This document shows positions 44,997-55,032 of a stretch of 64,000 nt of DNA, in pieces. The stretch covers positions 1,984,001 through 2,048,000 of the forward strand of contig NZ_CP129683.1 in assembly GCF_041080835.1 (NCBI RefSeq). The letters are read 5' to 3'. The stretch is from Bifidobacterium sp. WK012_4_13 (GTDB lineage: Bacteria > Actinomycetota > Actinomycetes > Actinomycetales > Bifidobacteriaceae). Position 1 is the first letter of the stretch; every line of letters starts with the position of its first letter. The position numbers and the translations under genes are program-made. The notes below the pieces were generated by a model. That model did not search any database and was not told where the DNA came from. It worked only from the letters and a program-made list of their open reading frames with translations.

Positions 44997-45401
44997 ATGA
45001 GCGAAGAACAGAGTGCAAATGCCCAGAATCTTGAGGTTCCTGAACACCTCGAGTATTCCGAAGATCACGTATGGATCGACACTTCAGCATCGCCGGCGGT
45101 CGTTGGTGTAACAGAGTATGCACAGGACCAGCTCGGTGACTTGGTGTTCGTCGATCTACCCGAAACGGGCACCCACATAGAGGCAGGCGATGAAGTAGTC
45201 GAACTCGAATCGGCGAAGGCTGTGGAACCTCTCGTCAGCCCCGTTGCCGGAACCATCAGATATGTGAATCGTGAGGCGTCAGACGATCCCAGCGTCATCA
45301 ACAACGATCCATATGGTGAGGGCTGGATCTTCAAGATCGAACTTGACGACGACGAACCGGACTTGCTCAGCGCCGAGGAATACGCGAAGATCATCGAGTA
45401 G
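44997..45401 (+). CDS. gcvH: Glycine cleavage system H protein
   Basis: 134 residues. The lipoyl domain carries the modified lysine K74 in VVELESAKAVEPLVSPV. YSEDHVWI at the start and DPYGEGWIFKIEL near the end are also diagnostic. The ATG at 44997 follows GGCGGGAAGTAGCC. No gcvT, gcvP or lipoate-ligase gene is adjacent, so it may act mainly as a lipoate carrier, which is inference. Confidence 0.93.
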   Translation: MSEEQSANAQNLEVPEHLEYSEDHVWIDTSASPAVVGVTEYAQDQLGDLVFVDLPETGTHIEAGDEVVELESAKAVEPLVSPVAGTIRYVNREASDDPSVINNDPYGEGWIFKIELDDDEPDLLSAEEYAKIIE

Positions 45402-45503
45402 CGGGATTTCACAGGGCCATCACGGCGTCCGAGCGGCTTGGCACGCATCGCCATGGCCGATGCGTTCGGACGCTGAATTCCTTCAAATGTGTGGAGATTG
45501 TGT

Positions 45504-46703
45504 ATGGTAGAGGGTATGGATATGCCTGATTCATCACCAATACGCGCAAGAAAGACCGCGAGCAGCTTCGACACCGTCTCTCCGCGAATGAGGCTTGAAC
45601 GCCAGCCGTTGCCAATACGGCTAGCTCGTCGGGTTTTGATTCATTCATTCAATATCTGGACGCATTTTTCAACCGCGCTCACCCGTCAGCTTGATTGGTT
45701 TCCGCGAGTCGAGCCATATGTGGGCTATGGCACCGATTCCTATTCGCGCCTTATCTGCCGCACGATGCTTGCCCCTCAGCGCGGCAGGTCCGGCGCGGTC
45801 GTTCGCGGCATAAGAACCGTGTTCACCGTTCCCGCACCTCATGCCCGCGTGAAGATCAGCATCGACGGCACTCCTTTGCGTACGGTCCAGATCGGCGAGT
45901 CGGAGCAGCACGACAAGCCTGACGCATCGCGCGAGCGGAGCAGCAAGTATGCATGGTCGGACACGCGTGGATATCTCGATCTCCTTGCCCAGCATCATCT
46001 TCAGCCCGGTATCCATAGCGTCTCATACAAGATTCCTGGCAGGGAGCCTGTGAAGTCTGCCTTGTATACCATCGCGAGAACCGCAGGGATAGGCGTTGTC
46101 TCCGATGTCGACGACACCATCATGGTCACCCAGGTTCCAACGATCTGGAAGGCCGCATATAACATGCTGCTGCTGAATCCAAGAAAAAGGATGTCCGTTC
46201 CTGGCATGAGCGTCCTGTATTCGAAGATAGGCGACATCTTCCCTGACGCACCCTTCTTCTATCTATCCACATCTCCCTGGAATGTCGAAAGCTCGATCCG
46301 TCACTTCATCTCGTATCACGGATTCCCATCAGGTCCGTTGCTGCTGCGCGACCTGGATCCTCGGCCAAAGTCATTCATTCCATCTGGCGTCCAGCACAAG
46401 CTTGAGTTCATAGGTCAGCTGATGGCGGATTTTCCTCAGATGCGGTTCATCCTTATCGGCGATGATGGGCAAAAGGATCCGACCACCTATGCCACCATTG
46501 CACGCCGATATCCTGGGAGGATCATTGCCATCGGCATGCGCCAGCTCAGTCCGAAGGAGTCCGCTCTGCCCTCGTTGGCAGGAATGACGACGACTCAGCC
46601 GATGCCTGAAACCGATATTCCGGTCTTCTATGGAACGACGGGCTCGAATCTCATGAAGACGCTTATTCCATACCTCGAGCGATATCACGGTCCTGAAAGA
46701 TAG
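45504..46703 (+). CDS. App1-like phosphatase domain protein (DUF2183)
   Basis: 399 residues. The HAD-type nucleophile motif is GVVSDVDDTIMVT (DVDDT), followed by FFYLSTSPWNVESSIRHFI and the FILIGDDGQKDP box. This is the catalytic domain of App1, a phosphatidate phosphatase in yeast. The bacterial role is not settled. ATG 45504 is chosen for GGAG eight bases before it. The N-terminal 130 residues form a beta-rich domain usual in the bacterial members. Confidence 0.85.
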   Translation: MVEGMDMPDSSPIRARKTASSFDTVSPRMRLERQPLPIRLARRVLIHSFNIWTHFSTALTRQLDWFPRVEPYVGYGTDSYSRLICRTMLAPQRGRSGAVVRGIRTVFTVPAPHARVKISIDGTPLRTVQIGESEQHDKPDASRERSSKYAWSDTRGYLDLLAQHHLQPGIHSVSYKIPGREPVKSALYTIARTAGIGVVSDVDDTIMVTQVPTIWKAAYNMLLLNPRKRMSVPGMSVLYSKIGDIFPDAPFFYLSTSPWNVESSIRHFISYHGFPSGPLLLRDLDPRPKSFIPSGVQHKLEFIGQLMADFPQMRFILIGDDGQKDPTTYATIARRYPGRIIAIGMRQLSPKESALPSLAGMTTTQPMPETDIPVFYGTTGSNLMKTLIPYLERYHGPER

Positions 46704-46850
46704 ACCTTCGGAACCCAGCCGCGGACGTGTCTGACTCTGTGGGGCAATGAAGGCGTGATGCGGCCGAATCGAGAGCCAGCACCGGGATTTCTTGGAGGCC
46801 TGTTGTTCGGAGTGCGAAAAGATGCATGCGAATGCTTATAATCGTCCCCT

Positions 46851-49349
46851 ATGAGTGACATTTCGAGACCCATCGCACCAAAATCGCCAGAAGTCCGCAC
46901 AGCAGGTGACGGAACGTTCACGGATGACTATGCATGGATGAAAAACAAGCATTCCGAAGACACCAAGACATTCGTCGCTGCCGAGAACGCTTATTGTCAG
47001 CACGTCATGAAGCCGTTGGAATCGACGCGCAGGGAACTCTTTGACGAGCTGAGGTCGCGAATTCAGGAAACGGATATGTCCGTTCCAGTGCGCTCGCATG
47101 GGTATTGGTACTTCTCGCGTACCCAAGAAGGCCAGCAATATGCCATTCAGTGCAGGATCCCAGTCACGGATGAAGACGATTGGGATGTGCCGGTCATCGA
47201 TGAGAATGACGAGCCTGGCTCATTGTCGGGTGAGGAGATCGTCTTCGACGGCAATGCCGAGGCGAAGGGTCATGACTTCTTCCGCATAGGCGGTATGAGC
47301 ATGAGCGCTGATGGCAGATGGCTGCTCTATGGCATAGACACGACCGGCGATGAACGCTATGACCTTCACGTCAGAGATCTGCATTCAGGTCACGACCTGC
47401 CAGAGACGATACCGCAGGTTTCGGCCGGAGGAATCATCACTCCCGACGGATCATGGGTGTTCTATGCAACGGTTGACGATGCATGGCGTCCCGATGCCGT
47501 TTGGCGTCACAGGGTAGGGACGCCATCAACCGCTGACGTGCGCGTCTGGCACGAAGACGACGAAAGGTTCTGGGTCGGCGTCGGATTGAGCTTCGATGAA
47601 CGGCATGTTGTCATCGGAACAAGCTCCAAGACGACGAGCGAGGTGCTGCTGCTGCCGGTGCAGACTCCGGAAGGAGACTTCGTCCCCTTCATTCCACGGC
47701 GAGAGGGCATCGAATATGACGTCGGTTTCTCCTGCTTCGAGGGCGCTGGTGACGAAGGACCTGACATTCCCATAGCGGTGGTCTGCCACAACGTATCGAA
47801 CCCCAATTTTCAGATCAACATCATTGACATGCGCAGCCATGGAGCTCCATATGCCCTCGACGAGGGAACATGCATTGCGGAGGGAAGCAGATTCGGATGC
47901 GAAAGGGGCGGGGAATTCCGCGACCAGCCGCTTGATTCCCCGGATCGCAATCCCGAAAATCCAAGGATACTGCAGGGTGCGCGTGGCCTGAACATTGAGA
48001 GCCTGGACATCCACGAGCACTTCATCACACTGGGATACCGCGCGAACGGTCTTGCACATCTGGCTGTCATCACCAAGAGACAGGCCATTCAAGACTATCT
48101 TGCGAAGATTCCTTGGAATTTCAAGGAGATACTGCCTGAACCAGATGGCCGTTCCCACAAGGCATCCACGGATGGCTCAGACTCACCAGAGAACCCGGAC
48201 AAGGCGCTCTTCTCGATTGGCACAGCAGGGAATCCATCGTATGAGGCCCCGCGCCTGCGATACTCATTCACCAGCTTCACCAATCCCGCAGAATTGCATG
48301 AACTTGACCCCAACGAGGGCACCGACAGACTGCTGAAGAAGGCGAGGGTGCTGGGGGATTTCCAATCCGACGATTACGCCGAATGCCAGGTCTGGGTTCA
48401 GGCGCGTGACGGCGCTCGCGTTCCGGTTTCATTGCTCTGGAAGAAGGGGCTTGTTCCTGCCCTGGATGCTTTCGGTCATCAGGGCATGACCGAGGAGGTG
48501 CTCACCGACATCGAGGCATCTCCAAGGTGGAATTTCACGGAAACCAGACCCGCCAACGATGCTCCTGAGGTCGCCGGCCAAGGCCTGCCCGCCGCATCGC
48601 CCATGTTCATCACAGGCTATGGGGCCTACGAGATAAGCTCCGACCCAAGCTTCTCGGTGTCGCGGCTGAGTCTTCTCGACCGGGGTGTGCTCTATGCCTT
48701 GCCGCATGTCCGCGGAGGTGGCGAAATGGGACGGGCGTGGTACGAGCAAGGCCGCAGGCTCAACAAGAAGCACACCTTCGAGGACTTCATCGATGCGACG
48801 GCTGCGCTGCAGCGCGCCGGATTCGCCGATCCTGCCAGAACAGTCGCGAACGGCGGTTCGGCAGGCGGCCTTCTTATGGGTGCCATCGCGAACATGGCTC
48901 CACAGCTGTATGCGGGCATCGAGGCGGACGTGCCCTTCGTGGACGCACTGACATCGATTCTGGACCCGAGCCTGCCACTGACCGTGACTGAATGGGACGA
49001 ATGGGGAGACCCGTTGCACGATGACAAGGTGTATCACTATATGGAATCCTATTCGCCATATGAGAATGTGCTTTCCGTAGCGGAGCGGCAACGACGCTTC
49101 GGCACGGTGCATTTCCCGCAGATATTCATCACGACCTCGATGAACGATACGCGGGTGCTCTATGTCGAGCCGCTGAAGTGGGCTGCGCGGCTGAGCGAAG
49201 CTGAGGTCGGTGCGAAGGTATGCGCAAAGATCGAGGTCGAGGCAGGGCATGGTGGCACGACCGGCAGATACAAGCAATGGGAGGAACTGTGTCTTGAGGT
49301 GGCGTGGTGTCTGTCGCTTATGGGGTGCGCCCCTAAGATCTCGATGTGA
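46851..49349 (+). CDS. ptrB: Oligopeptidase B (prolyl oligopeptidase family)
   Basis: 832 residues. The N-terminal beta-propeller (about 1-480) is followed by an alpha/beta hydrolase domain. The catalytic triad is S670 in ANGGSAGGLLMGA, the Asp in TSMNDTRVLYVEP, and H800 in VEAGHGGTTGRY. Cleavage after basic residues is expected for this branch. It is longer than the roughly 700 residues of the E. coli enzyme, because of insertions in the propeller (for example near 360-450). The SD is weak; the ATG lies six codons before RPIAPKSPE. Confidence 0.9.
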   Translation: MSDISRPIAPKSPEVRTAGDGTFTDDYAWMKNKHSEDTKTFVAAENAYCQHVMKPLESTRRELFDELRSRIQETDMSVPVRSHGYWYFSRTQEGQQYAIQCRIPVTDEDDWDVPVIDENDEPGSLSGEEIVFDGNAEAKGHDFFRIGGMSMSADGRWLLYGIDTTGDERYDLHVRDLHSGHDLPETIPQVSAGGIITPDGSWVFYATVDDAWRPDAVWRHRVGTPSTADVRVWHEDDERFWVGVGLSFDERHVVIGTSSKTTSEVLLLPVQTPEGDFVPFIPRREGIEYDVGFSCFEGAGDEGPDIPIAVVCHNVSNPNFQINIIDMRSHGAPYALDEGTCIAEGSRFGCERGGEFRDQPLDSPDRNPENPRILQGARGLNIESLDIHEHFITLGYRANGLAHLAVITKRQAIQDYLAKIPWNFKEILPEPDGRSHKASTDGSDSPENPDKALFSIGTAGNPSYEAPRLRYSFTSFTNPAELHELDPNEGTDRLLKKARVLGDFQSDDYAECQVWVQARDGARVPVSLLWKKGLVPALDAFGHQGMTEEVLTDIEASPRWNFTETRPANDAPEVAGQGLPAASPMFITGYGAYEISSDPSFSVSRLSLLDRGVLYALPHVRGGGEMGRAWYEQGRRLNKKHTFEDFIDATAALQRAGFADPARTVANGGSAGGLLMGAIANMAPQLYAGIEADVPFVDALTSILDPSLPLTVTEWDEWGDPLHDDKVYHYMESYSPYENVLSVAERQRRFGTVHFPQIFITTSMNDTRVLYVEPLKWAARLSEAEVGAKVCAKIEVEAGHGGTTGRYKQWEELCLEVAWCLSLMGCAPKISM

Positions 49350-49359
49350 TGCCGACGGT

Positions 49360-49395
49360 GCCATGTGCAGCTGCACGTCTGGTCTTGCACATGGC
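49360..49395 (+). terminator. Hairpin between ptrB and leuB
   Basis: GCCATGTGCA (49360-49369) pairs perfectly with TGCACATGGC (49386-49395); no T tract follows. It could end ptrB transcription or regulate leuB. Confidence 0.55.
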
Positions 49396-49499
49396 CCACT
49401 CGCCCCGAGCCGTTTCGATGCTCGAATCGTGATATGGAACTGTCCAATAATCGGACTGCATCGACGTTCGCATCAGGTTTCTGCCTATTGTCATGAGAC

Positions 49500-50555
49500 A
49501 TGACTCAAAGCATAGATACAGCGTCGACTCGTACATACAGCATTGCGGTTATTCCGGGCGATGGCATCGGCAAGGAGATCGTGCCACCAGCTCAGGCGGT
49601 ACTCGAAAAGGCAACCAAGGGTCTCGTGAACTTCGATTATGAGACCTTTGACCTGGGTGCCGAGCGGTATCTCCGAGATGGCTCCACTCTGCCGGACGAG
49701 GAGCTGAATCGCATCAAGAACAAGGATGCCATTCTGCTGGGAGCGGTCGGTGACCCGCGCATCAAGGCTGGCATCATCGAACGTGGATTGTTGCTGAAGC
49801 TGCGCTTCGCTCTCGACCAATACGTGAATCTGCGCCCATCGAAGCTCTTCGAGGGCGTCACATCACCGTTGGCGAACCCAGGCAAGATCGATTTCGTCGT
49901 CGTCCGGGAAGGCACGGAAGGCCTTTACGTGGGTGCAGGCGGTGCGATACGTCGTGGAACTCCTCATGAAGTGGCGACCGAAGTCTCGATCAACACGGCC
50001 TTTGGCGTGGAACGGGTGGTCCGCTATGCCTTCGCGCTCGCCATGAAGCGCCGTCGCCATGTGACGCTTGTGCACAAGAAGAACGTGCTCACCAATGCGG
50101 GTGATATGTGGCAGCGCATTGTGGACGCCGTCGCGAAGGAATTTCCGGAAGTCACGACCGACTATCAGCACGTCGATGCCGCAACCATATTCATTGTGAC
50201 TGACCCGAGCCGATTCGACGTGATTCTCACGGACAATCTCTTCGGGGACATCATCACCGACGAGGCCGGCGCAGTGGTCGGGGGAGTCGGCTATTCAGCT
50301 TCCGGCAACATCAATGCCAGCAACGAGTATCCTTCGATGTTCGAGCCAATCCACGGATCGGCGCCGGACATAGCCGGAAAGGGCATCGCCAATCCTACTG
50401 CCGCGATACTTTCCACTGCCCTGATGCTCCGTCACCTTGGGTTCGACGATCCCGCGGACAGAATTGAAACCGCTGTAGAGGCCGACATCAAGGAATCAGC
50501 GACGGCAAAACGCTCCACCGCTGAAGTCGGAAGCGACATTCTCGCAAGACTGTGA
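49500..50555 (+). CDS. leuB: 3-isopropylmalate dehydrogenase
   Basis: 351 residues. It oxidises and decarboxylates 3-isopropylmalate with NAD+ in leucine synthesis. [13 protein letters not shown] opens the protein. The substrate arginines lie in [28 protein letters not shown], the HKKNVLT catalytic lysine, [13 protein letters not shown] and the NAD-binding [18 protein letters not shown] follow. No other leu genes are adjacent. No SD is evident before the ATG at 49500. Confidence 0.94.
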   Translation: MTQSIDTASTRTYSIAVIPGDGIGKEIVPPAQAVLEKATKGLVNFDYETFDLGAERYLRDGSTLPDEELNRIKNKDAILLGAVGDPRIKAGIIERGLLLKLRFALDQYVNLRPSKLFEGVTSPLANPGKIDFVVVREGTEGLYVGAGGAIRRGTPHEVATEVSINTAFGVERVVRYAFALAMKRRRHVTLVHKKNVLTNAGDMWQRIVDAVAKEFPEVTTDYQHVDAATIFIVTDPSRFDVILTDNLFGDIITDEAGAVVGGVGYSASGNINASNEYPSMFEPIHGSAPDIAGKGIANPTAAILSTALMLRHLGFDDPADRIETAVEADIKESATAKRSTAEVGSDILARL

Positions 50556-50686
50556 CCAGAACCCGAGTGTCACTGCATCCGTGAGATACACAGCGTGAGT
50601 TCGCTGACGTGGCCGCGGTGACAGGTCGATGCATGGCCCCGTAGCATATGTTGGGCAGCAATGCACGCACTCTCGGAGTCATATTT

Positions 50687-50793
50687 CAAGTTTTGGGGAC
50701 TTGCCAAAGTATAGAGGACCATGAATCGGTGTCCTTGCGTTACGATTCGAAGAAAAACCGGGTCGAAATACTTTGGCAAGTCCCCAAAACTTG
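50687..50793. repeat. Dispersed palindromic element, copy 4 (perfect)
   Basis: Arms at 50687-50712 and 50768-50793 are perfect reverse complements over 26 bp, separated by 55 nt. The arm begins CAAGTTTTGGGGACTTGCC, sharing its core with the other three elements. It lies about 130 bp after leuB. Confidence 0.92.
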
Positions 50794-50936
50794 CAACAGA
50801 GGTTCAAATCGGGTCATTTGAGAGCCTGATTTCGGCATAATCGACCGGCGGCATCTGCACGGGTGTTCATGGGCGGACAGTGCAAGGAGAGTTGGTAGGT
50901 CTGAATCGCGGATGGGTTTGGGGACTTGAAGGACAT

Positions 50937-51300
50937 TGTCTTCGGTGGTTGTTGTGTTGTGTACGATCTTCGCTGTCTTGGGTGCTTGGCTCGTCTGCGG
51001 ATGGTTTGGGTGGCTGGTTGGTGTGTTCCTCGGTGGTTGTTGTGCTTCGCACAATCTTCGCAGCCTGTAACCGCTGTCGCGGTTACCTTCGCAGTCTTAG
51101 GGGCTGCTCACTTCGCCTGAGTGATGCTCGCCGGGCATCACTCTTTATGGCTCAGCTGCTTACCTCGCCTAGGGACTTTCTGGGGTGGCTGGTTGGTGTG
51201 TTCCTCGCTGATTATTGTGCTTCGCACAATCTTCGCAACCTTGGGGTTGCTCACCTCGCCTACGAACAGCCCACCGGGCTGTTCGCTTGACGGCTCGGCG
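50937..51300 (+). promoter_or_regulatory. Repeat-rich structured leader upstream of the S10 operon
   Basis: A 55-bp direct repeat occurs at 51008-51062 and 51183-51237 (52 of 55 matching), with a diverged third copy near 50937-50980. Hairpins lie at 51067-51086 (GTAACCGC, TGTC loop), 51119-51143 (GAGTGATGC stem, TCGCCGG loop) and 51263-51285 (CGAACAGC stem, CCACCGG loop). The last two have different but fully paired stems, alike loops, and the same upstream flank (TGCTCACYTCGCCT). Open frames through it have no SD sequences. Position suggests an S10 leader, but RNA function is inferred. Confidence 0.6.
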
Positions 51301-51532
51301 ACACGCCCGGTTTATGCTAGGGGGGCTTTGTGCTTTAATGGAGCAGTTGCCTGTTTTGGGCTCGCACTTTGTAATTAAAAAAGCGAGCGTGGCACAACGG
51401 TTGCGAAAGCGATCGTTGCATGGTCACGCATTGATGTGGTTCGGCTCGGCTGAGTATATCCCAGTCTGCCTGCCTTCAATGCCCGTAGATAGGTTGTTAA
51501 TCAGAATCAATCGCAAGAAAGGGCGGAAGGCA

Positions 51533-51841
51533 ATGGCGGGACAGAAAATCCGCATCAGGCTTAAGTCCTATGACCATGAGGTCATCGACCAGTCGGCGAA
51601 GAAAATTGTCGAGACAGTGACGAATGCGGGTGCAACGGTTGTTGGCCCAGTTCCTCTGCCGACAGAGAAGAACGTATTTTGTGTCATCCGTTCTCCTCAT
51701 AAATACAAGGATTCTCGCGAGCACTTTGAGATGCGTACGCATAAGCGTCTCATCGATATCGTCGATCCCACACCTAAGGCTGTGGATTCATTGATGCATA
51801 TCGACCTGCCCGCAGATGTCAATATCGAGATCAAGCTCTAG
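51533..51841 (+). CDS. rpsJ: 30S ribosomal protein S10
   Basis: 102 residues, standard length: [19 protein letters not shown] at the start, then [12 protein letters not shown] and [19 protein letters not shown]. It also serves as the transcription antitermination factor NusE. The ATG at 51533 follows GGGCGGAAGGCA. It opens the S10-spc run of 22 ribosomal protein genes, all on the plus strand and tightly packed. Confidence 0.98.
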   Translation: MAGQKIRIRLKSYDHEVIDQSAKKIVETVTNAGATVVGPVPLPTEKNVFCVIRSPHKYKDSREHFEMRTHKRLIDIVDPTPKAVDSLMHIDLPADVNIEIKL

Positions 51842-51857
51842 GGGGGAGGGAACCGTT

Positions 51858-52511
51858 ATGACTGCACAGCAAGCACATCGCACTGCGCTGCTTGGCAAGA
51901 AGCTAGGTATGTCGCAAGTCTGGGACGAGAACGGCTTCTTCGTTCCAGTGACACTGGTGGACGTTTCCACCAACGTAGTCACCGCTGTCAAGACCGAGGC
52001 AACTGACGGCTATCACGCCGTCCAGATCGGTTATGGACAGATTGACCCGCTCAAGGTGACCAAGCCACTCGCAGGTCATTTTGCAAAGGCCGGTGTCACG
52101 CCTCGTCGCCACCTCGTTGAGGTTCGCACCGAGGACGCAGACAACTACACGCCAGGTCAAGAGCTGACCGTGGAACTGCTTCCTGAAGGCGCTCAGGTTG
52201 ATGTCACAGGCACCAGCAAGGGCAAGGGCTTCGCAGGAACCATCAAGCGCTGGGGCTTCAAGTCCTATCGTCGTACCCACGGTTCACACAAAAACGAACG
52301 TCGTCCAGGTTCAGTCGGCGCATGCGCCACACCAGGTCGCATTCTCAAGGGCAAGCATATGGCTGGCCGCATGGGCAATGAGACTTCAACGACTTTGAAT
52401 CTGACCATCGTGTCTGCGGATTCAACCAATGGAATCATCGCCGTGAAGGGCGCTGTTCCAGGACCAAAGGGCAGCATCGTTCTCGTTCGTTCCGCAGTGA
52501 AGGGGGCCTGA
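51858..52511 (+). CDS. rplC: 50S ribosomal protein L3
   Basis: 217 residues. [32 protein letters not shown] and [31 protein letters not shown], here cut to fit, are the L3 hallmarks near the peptidyl transferase centre. GGGGGGAGGGAACCGTT precedes the ATG, a strong SD. Confidence 0.98.
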   Translation: MTAQQAHRTALLGKKLGMSQVWDENGFFVPVTLVDVSTNVVTAVKTEATDGYHAVQIGYGQIDPLKVTKPLAGHFAKAGVTPRRHLVEVRTEDADNYTPGQELTVELLPEGAQVDVTGTSKGKGFAGTIKRWGFKSYRRTHGSHKNERRPGSVGACATPGRILKGKHMAGRMGNETSTTLNLTIVSADSTNGIIAVKGAVPGPKGSIVLVRSAVKGA

Positions 52512-52515
52512 AACC

Positions 52516-53190
52516 ATGGCTAACATTTCTCTGAACGTTACCGATGCTTCGGGCAAGTCCACGTCAACAGTGGAAGCTCCCGAGGATTTGTTCGGAATCT
52601 CATCTGAAGACATTCAAAGCCACATTCCGCTGGTTCATCAGGTGGTCGTGGCTCAGCTTGCAGCTGCTCGTCAGGGCACTCATGCCGTGAAGACCCGTTC
52701 CACCGTTGCAGGTGGCGGTCGCAAGCCATGGAAGCAGAAGGGAACCGGTCGCGCTCGACAGGGTTCGATTCGCTCTCCTCAATGGGCTGGCGGTGCAATC
52801 GTTCACGGACCAGTTCCACGTGACTACTCGCAGCGCACTCCCAAGAAGATGAAGGCGGCGGCACTTCGCTACATGCTTTCAGACCGTGCAAATGCGGGTC
52901 GCGTGCACGTCGTTGAATTCGGCATCACCGACACCCCATCCACAAAGGCTGCGAATGCAGTGCTGCTTCAGGTTGCCGAACAGCGTTTCGCAACCGTGGT
53001 TCTGTCACGAGAGAACGTCAACGAGTGGCTTTCCGTCAGGAATCTGCCAACCGTCCATGTTCTCTTCGCAGATCAGCTCAACACATACGACGTGGTCACC
53101 GCTCAGGATCTCGTTTTCAGCAAGGATGGCTTCGATGCCTTCATCGCAGTGAAAACAGGTTCCGAGACCGCTGTCGCCAAGGAGGCCTGA
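52516..53190 (+). CDS. rplD: 50S ribosomal protein L4
   Basis: 224 residues. The exit-tunnel loop is visible in GGGRKPWKQKGTGRARQGS, followed by FGPVPRDYSQRTPKKMK-like residues. In E. coli L4 represses the S10 operon through its leader; whether it does so here, with the leader at 50937-51300, is open. Confidence 0.98.
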   Translation: MANISLNVTDASGKSTSTVEAPEDLFGISSEDIQSHIPLVHQVVVAQLAAARQGTHAVKTRSTVAGGGRKPWKQKGTGRARQGSIRSPQWAGGAIVHGPVPRDYSQRTPKKMKAAALRYMLSDRANAGRVHVVEFGITDTPSTKAANAVLLQVAEQRFATVVLSRENVNEWLSVRNLPTVHVLFADQLNTYDVVTAQDLVFSKDGFDAFIAVKTGSETAVAKEA

Positions 53191-53195
53191 TTCTC

Positions 53196-53492
53196 ATGTC
53201 AGTAATTCATAAGCCATTGCATGATGTCATCATCAAGCCAGTTGTTTCCGAGAAGAGCTATGCGAATTCAGATCGCGGCCAATACACCTTTGTGGTCGCT
53301 CCGAATGCGAACAAGGTTCAGATCAAGCAAGCAATTGAGCAGATCTTCAATGTCAAGGTAACGAACGTCAATACCTTCAACCGTCGCGGAAAGACGCAGC
53401 GCACTCGCACCGGCTTTGGCCAGCGTGCAGATCAGAAGCGTGCCATCGTATCCGTCGCTGAAGGTCAGACCATTGATATCTTCGGCAACTGA
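53196..53492 (+). CDS. rplW: 50S ribosomal protein L23
   Basis: 98 residues. HDVIIKPVVSEKSYANSDRGQYTFVV and VKVTNVNTFNRRGK are diagnostic. L23 lies at the exit tunnel and docks SRP and trigger factor. It starts five bases after rplD at ATG 53196. Confidence 0.98.
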   Translation: MSVIHKPLHDVIIKPVVSEKSYANSDRGQYTFVVAPNANKVQIKQAIEQIFNVKVTNVNTFNRRGKTQRTRTGFGQRADQKRAIVSVAEGQTIDIFGN

Positions 53493-53526
53493 AGGCTAGC
53501 CGACAAAAGTTAGGAAGAACTACATT

Positions 53527-54357
53527 ATGGCTATCCGCACATATAAGCCGACTACTGCGGGCCGTCGCAATGCGTCTGTTTCGGATTTCTCCGAAATAAC
53601 ACGCTCGACGCCTGAGAAGTCGCTTCTGCGCAAACTCAGCAAGACTGGCGGTCGTAACTCATACGGTCGCATCACCAGCCGCCATCGTGGCGGCGGGCAT
53701 AAGCGTCAATACCGTCTCATCGATTTCAGGCGTTGGGATAAGGATGGCGTTCCAGCAACGGTTGCGCACATCGAATATGATCCAAATCGTTCGGCTCGCA
53801 TTGCGCTGCTTCACTTCGCCGATGGCGAGAAGCGCTACATCGTCGCCCCGGAAGGCATCAAGCAGGGAGATCGAATCGAGACAGGCGCTCAGGCCGATAT
53901 CAAGCCTGGCAACAATCTGCCTCTTCGCAACATCCCAACTGGTACCGTCGTGCATGCGATTGAGCTTCGTCCACTTGGTGGCGCGAAGATCGCTCGTTCG
54001 GCCGGCGCTGCCGTGCAGCTCGTTGCAAAGGATGGCGCTTTCGCTCAGCTGCGCATGCCATCCGGTGAAATCAGGAACGTGGATGCACGTTGCCGCGCAA
54101 CGATTGGTGAAGTCGGTAACTCAGACCATGCAAACCTTCAGTTGGGTAAGGCTGGTCGCGCACGTTGGGTAGGCAAGCGTCCTATCACACGTGGTGAATC
54201 CATGAATCCTGTCGACCATCCACATGGTGGTCGTACGCGCGGTGGCAAGCCGCCGGTTTCGCCTTGGGGCAAGGGTGAGGTTCGTACACGTCATCCGAAG
54301 AAGGCTTCGAACAAGATGATTGTTCGTCGTCGTCCCAATGGTAAGAACCGCAAGTAA
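53527..54357 (+). CDS. rplB: 50S ribosomal protein L2
   Basis: 276 residues. [20 protein letters not shown] at the start, [15 protein letters not shown], and the C-terminal [22 protein letters not shown] with the conserved histidine needed for peptidyl transfer. Confidence 0.98.
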   Translation: MAIRTYKPTTAGRRNASVSDFSEITRSTPEKSLLRKLSKTGGRNSYGRITSRHRGGGHKRQYRLIDFRRWDKDGVPATVAHIEYDPNRSARIALLHFADGEKRYIVAPEGIKQGDRIETGAQADIKPGNNLPLRNIPTGTVVHAIELRPLGGAKIARSAGAAVQLVAKDGAFAQLRMPSGEIRNVDARCRATIGEVGNSDHANLQLGKAGRARWVGKRPITRGESMNPVDHPHGGRTRGGKPPVSPWGKGEVRTRHPKKASNKMIVRRRPNGKNRK

Positions 54358-54372
54358 GGGAGTGTCGAAAAG

Positions 54373-54651
54373 ATGACTCGAAGCATCAAGAAGGGCCCAT
54401 TCGTCGACGCCCACTTGCAGAAGAAAGTCGACGTGCAGAACGAAAAGGGTACGAAGAACGTTATCAAGACGTGGTCACGCAGGTCGATGATCACTCCTGA
54501 CTTCATCGGACACACCTTCGCTGTTCACGATGGTCGTAAGCATGTTCCGGTGTTCGTCACCGAGGCGATGGTCGGTCACAAGCTCGGTGAGTTTGCGCCA
54601 ACCCGCACCTTCAAGGGACATGTGAAGGACGATAAGAAAGTACGCCGCTGA
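54373..54651 (+). CDS. rpsS: 30S ribosomal protein S19
   Basis: 92 residues. [18 protein letters not shown] and [25 protein letters not shown] are typical; [13 protein letters not shown] closes the protein. It binds the 16S 3' domain with S13. Confidence 0.98.
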   Translation: MTRSIKKGPFVDAHLQKKVDVQNEKGTKNVIKTWSRRSMITPDFIGHTFAVHDGRKHVPVFVTEAMVGHKLGEFAPTRTFKGHVKDDKKVRR

Positions 54652-54672
54652 GGCGAGGAAGAGTAGAGACAC

Positions 54673-55032
54673 ATGGAAGCTAAAGCAATCGCTCGTCACG
54701 TACGCGTGACGCCGCGCAAGGCTCGCCGCATGGTCAACCTCATCCGAGGCAAGCAGGCGACAGAGGCTGTGACCGTTCTCAAGTTCGCTCCACAGGATGC
54801 GGCGGTTCCCGTCCGCAAGGTTCTGGAGAGCGCAATTGCGAATGCTCGCGTCAAGGCCGACAAGGCCAACGAGGCATTCCACGAGAACAATCTCGTGATC
54901 ACTGAGACCTATGTTGATGAAGGCGTTACGCTGAAGCGTTTCCGTGCTCGTGCACAGGGCCGCGCAGCTCGCATCAATAAGAGGACCAGTCACATCACCG
55001 TGGTAGTGGCCGACAAGGAAGGAGCCCGATAA
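54673..55032 (+). CDS. rplV: 50S ribosomal protein L22
   Basis: 119 residues. [21 protein letters not shown] and the tunnel hairpin [19 protein letters not shown] are present. The stop overlaps the rpsC start by one base (TAATG). Confidence 0.98.
   Translation: MEAKAIARHVRVTPRKARRMVNLIRGKQATEAVTVLKFAPQDAAVPVRKVLESAIANARVKADKANEAFHENNLVITETYVDEGVTLKRFRARAQGRAARINKRTSHITVVVADKEGAR

Noticed and set aside
48429..49376. 315-codon minus-strand frame opposite ptrB
   Set aside because: Shadow of the catalytic domain of oligopeptidase B.
50880..51290. 136-codon frame through the S10 leader
   Set aside because: It is built of the leader repeats, has no SD sequence, and its Leu/Cys/Trp-rich product has no fold pattern; RNA structure explains the region better.
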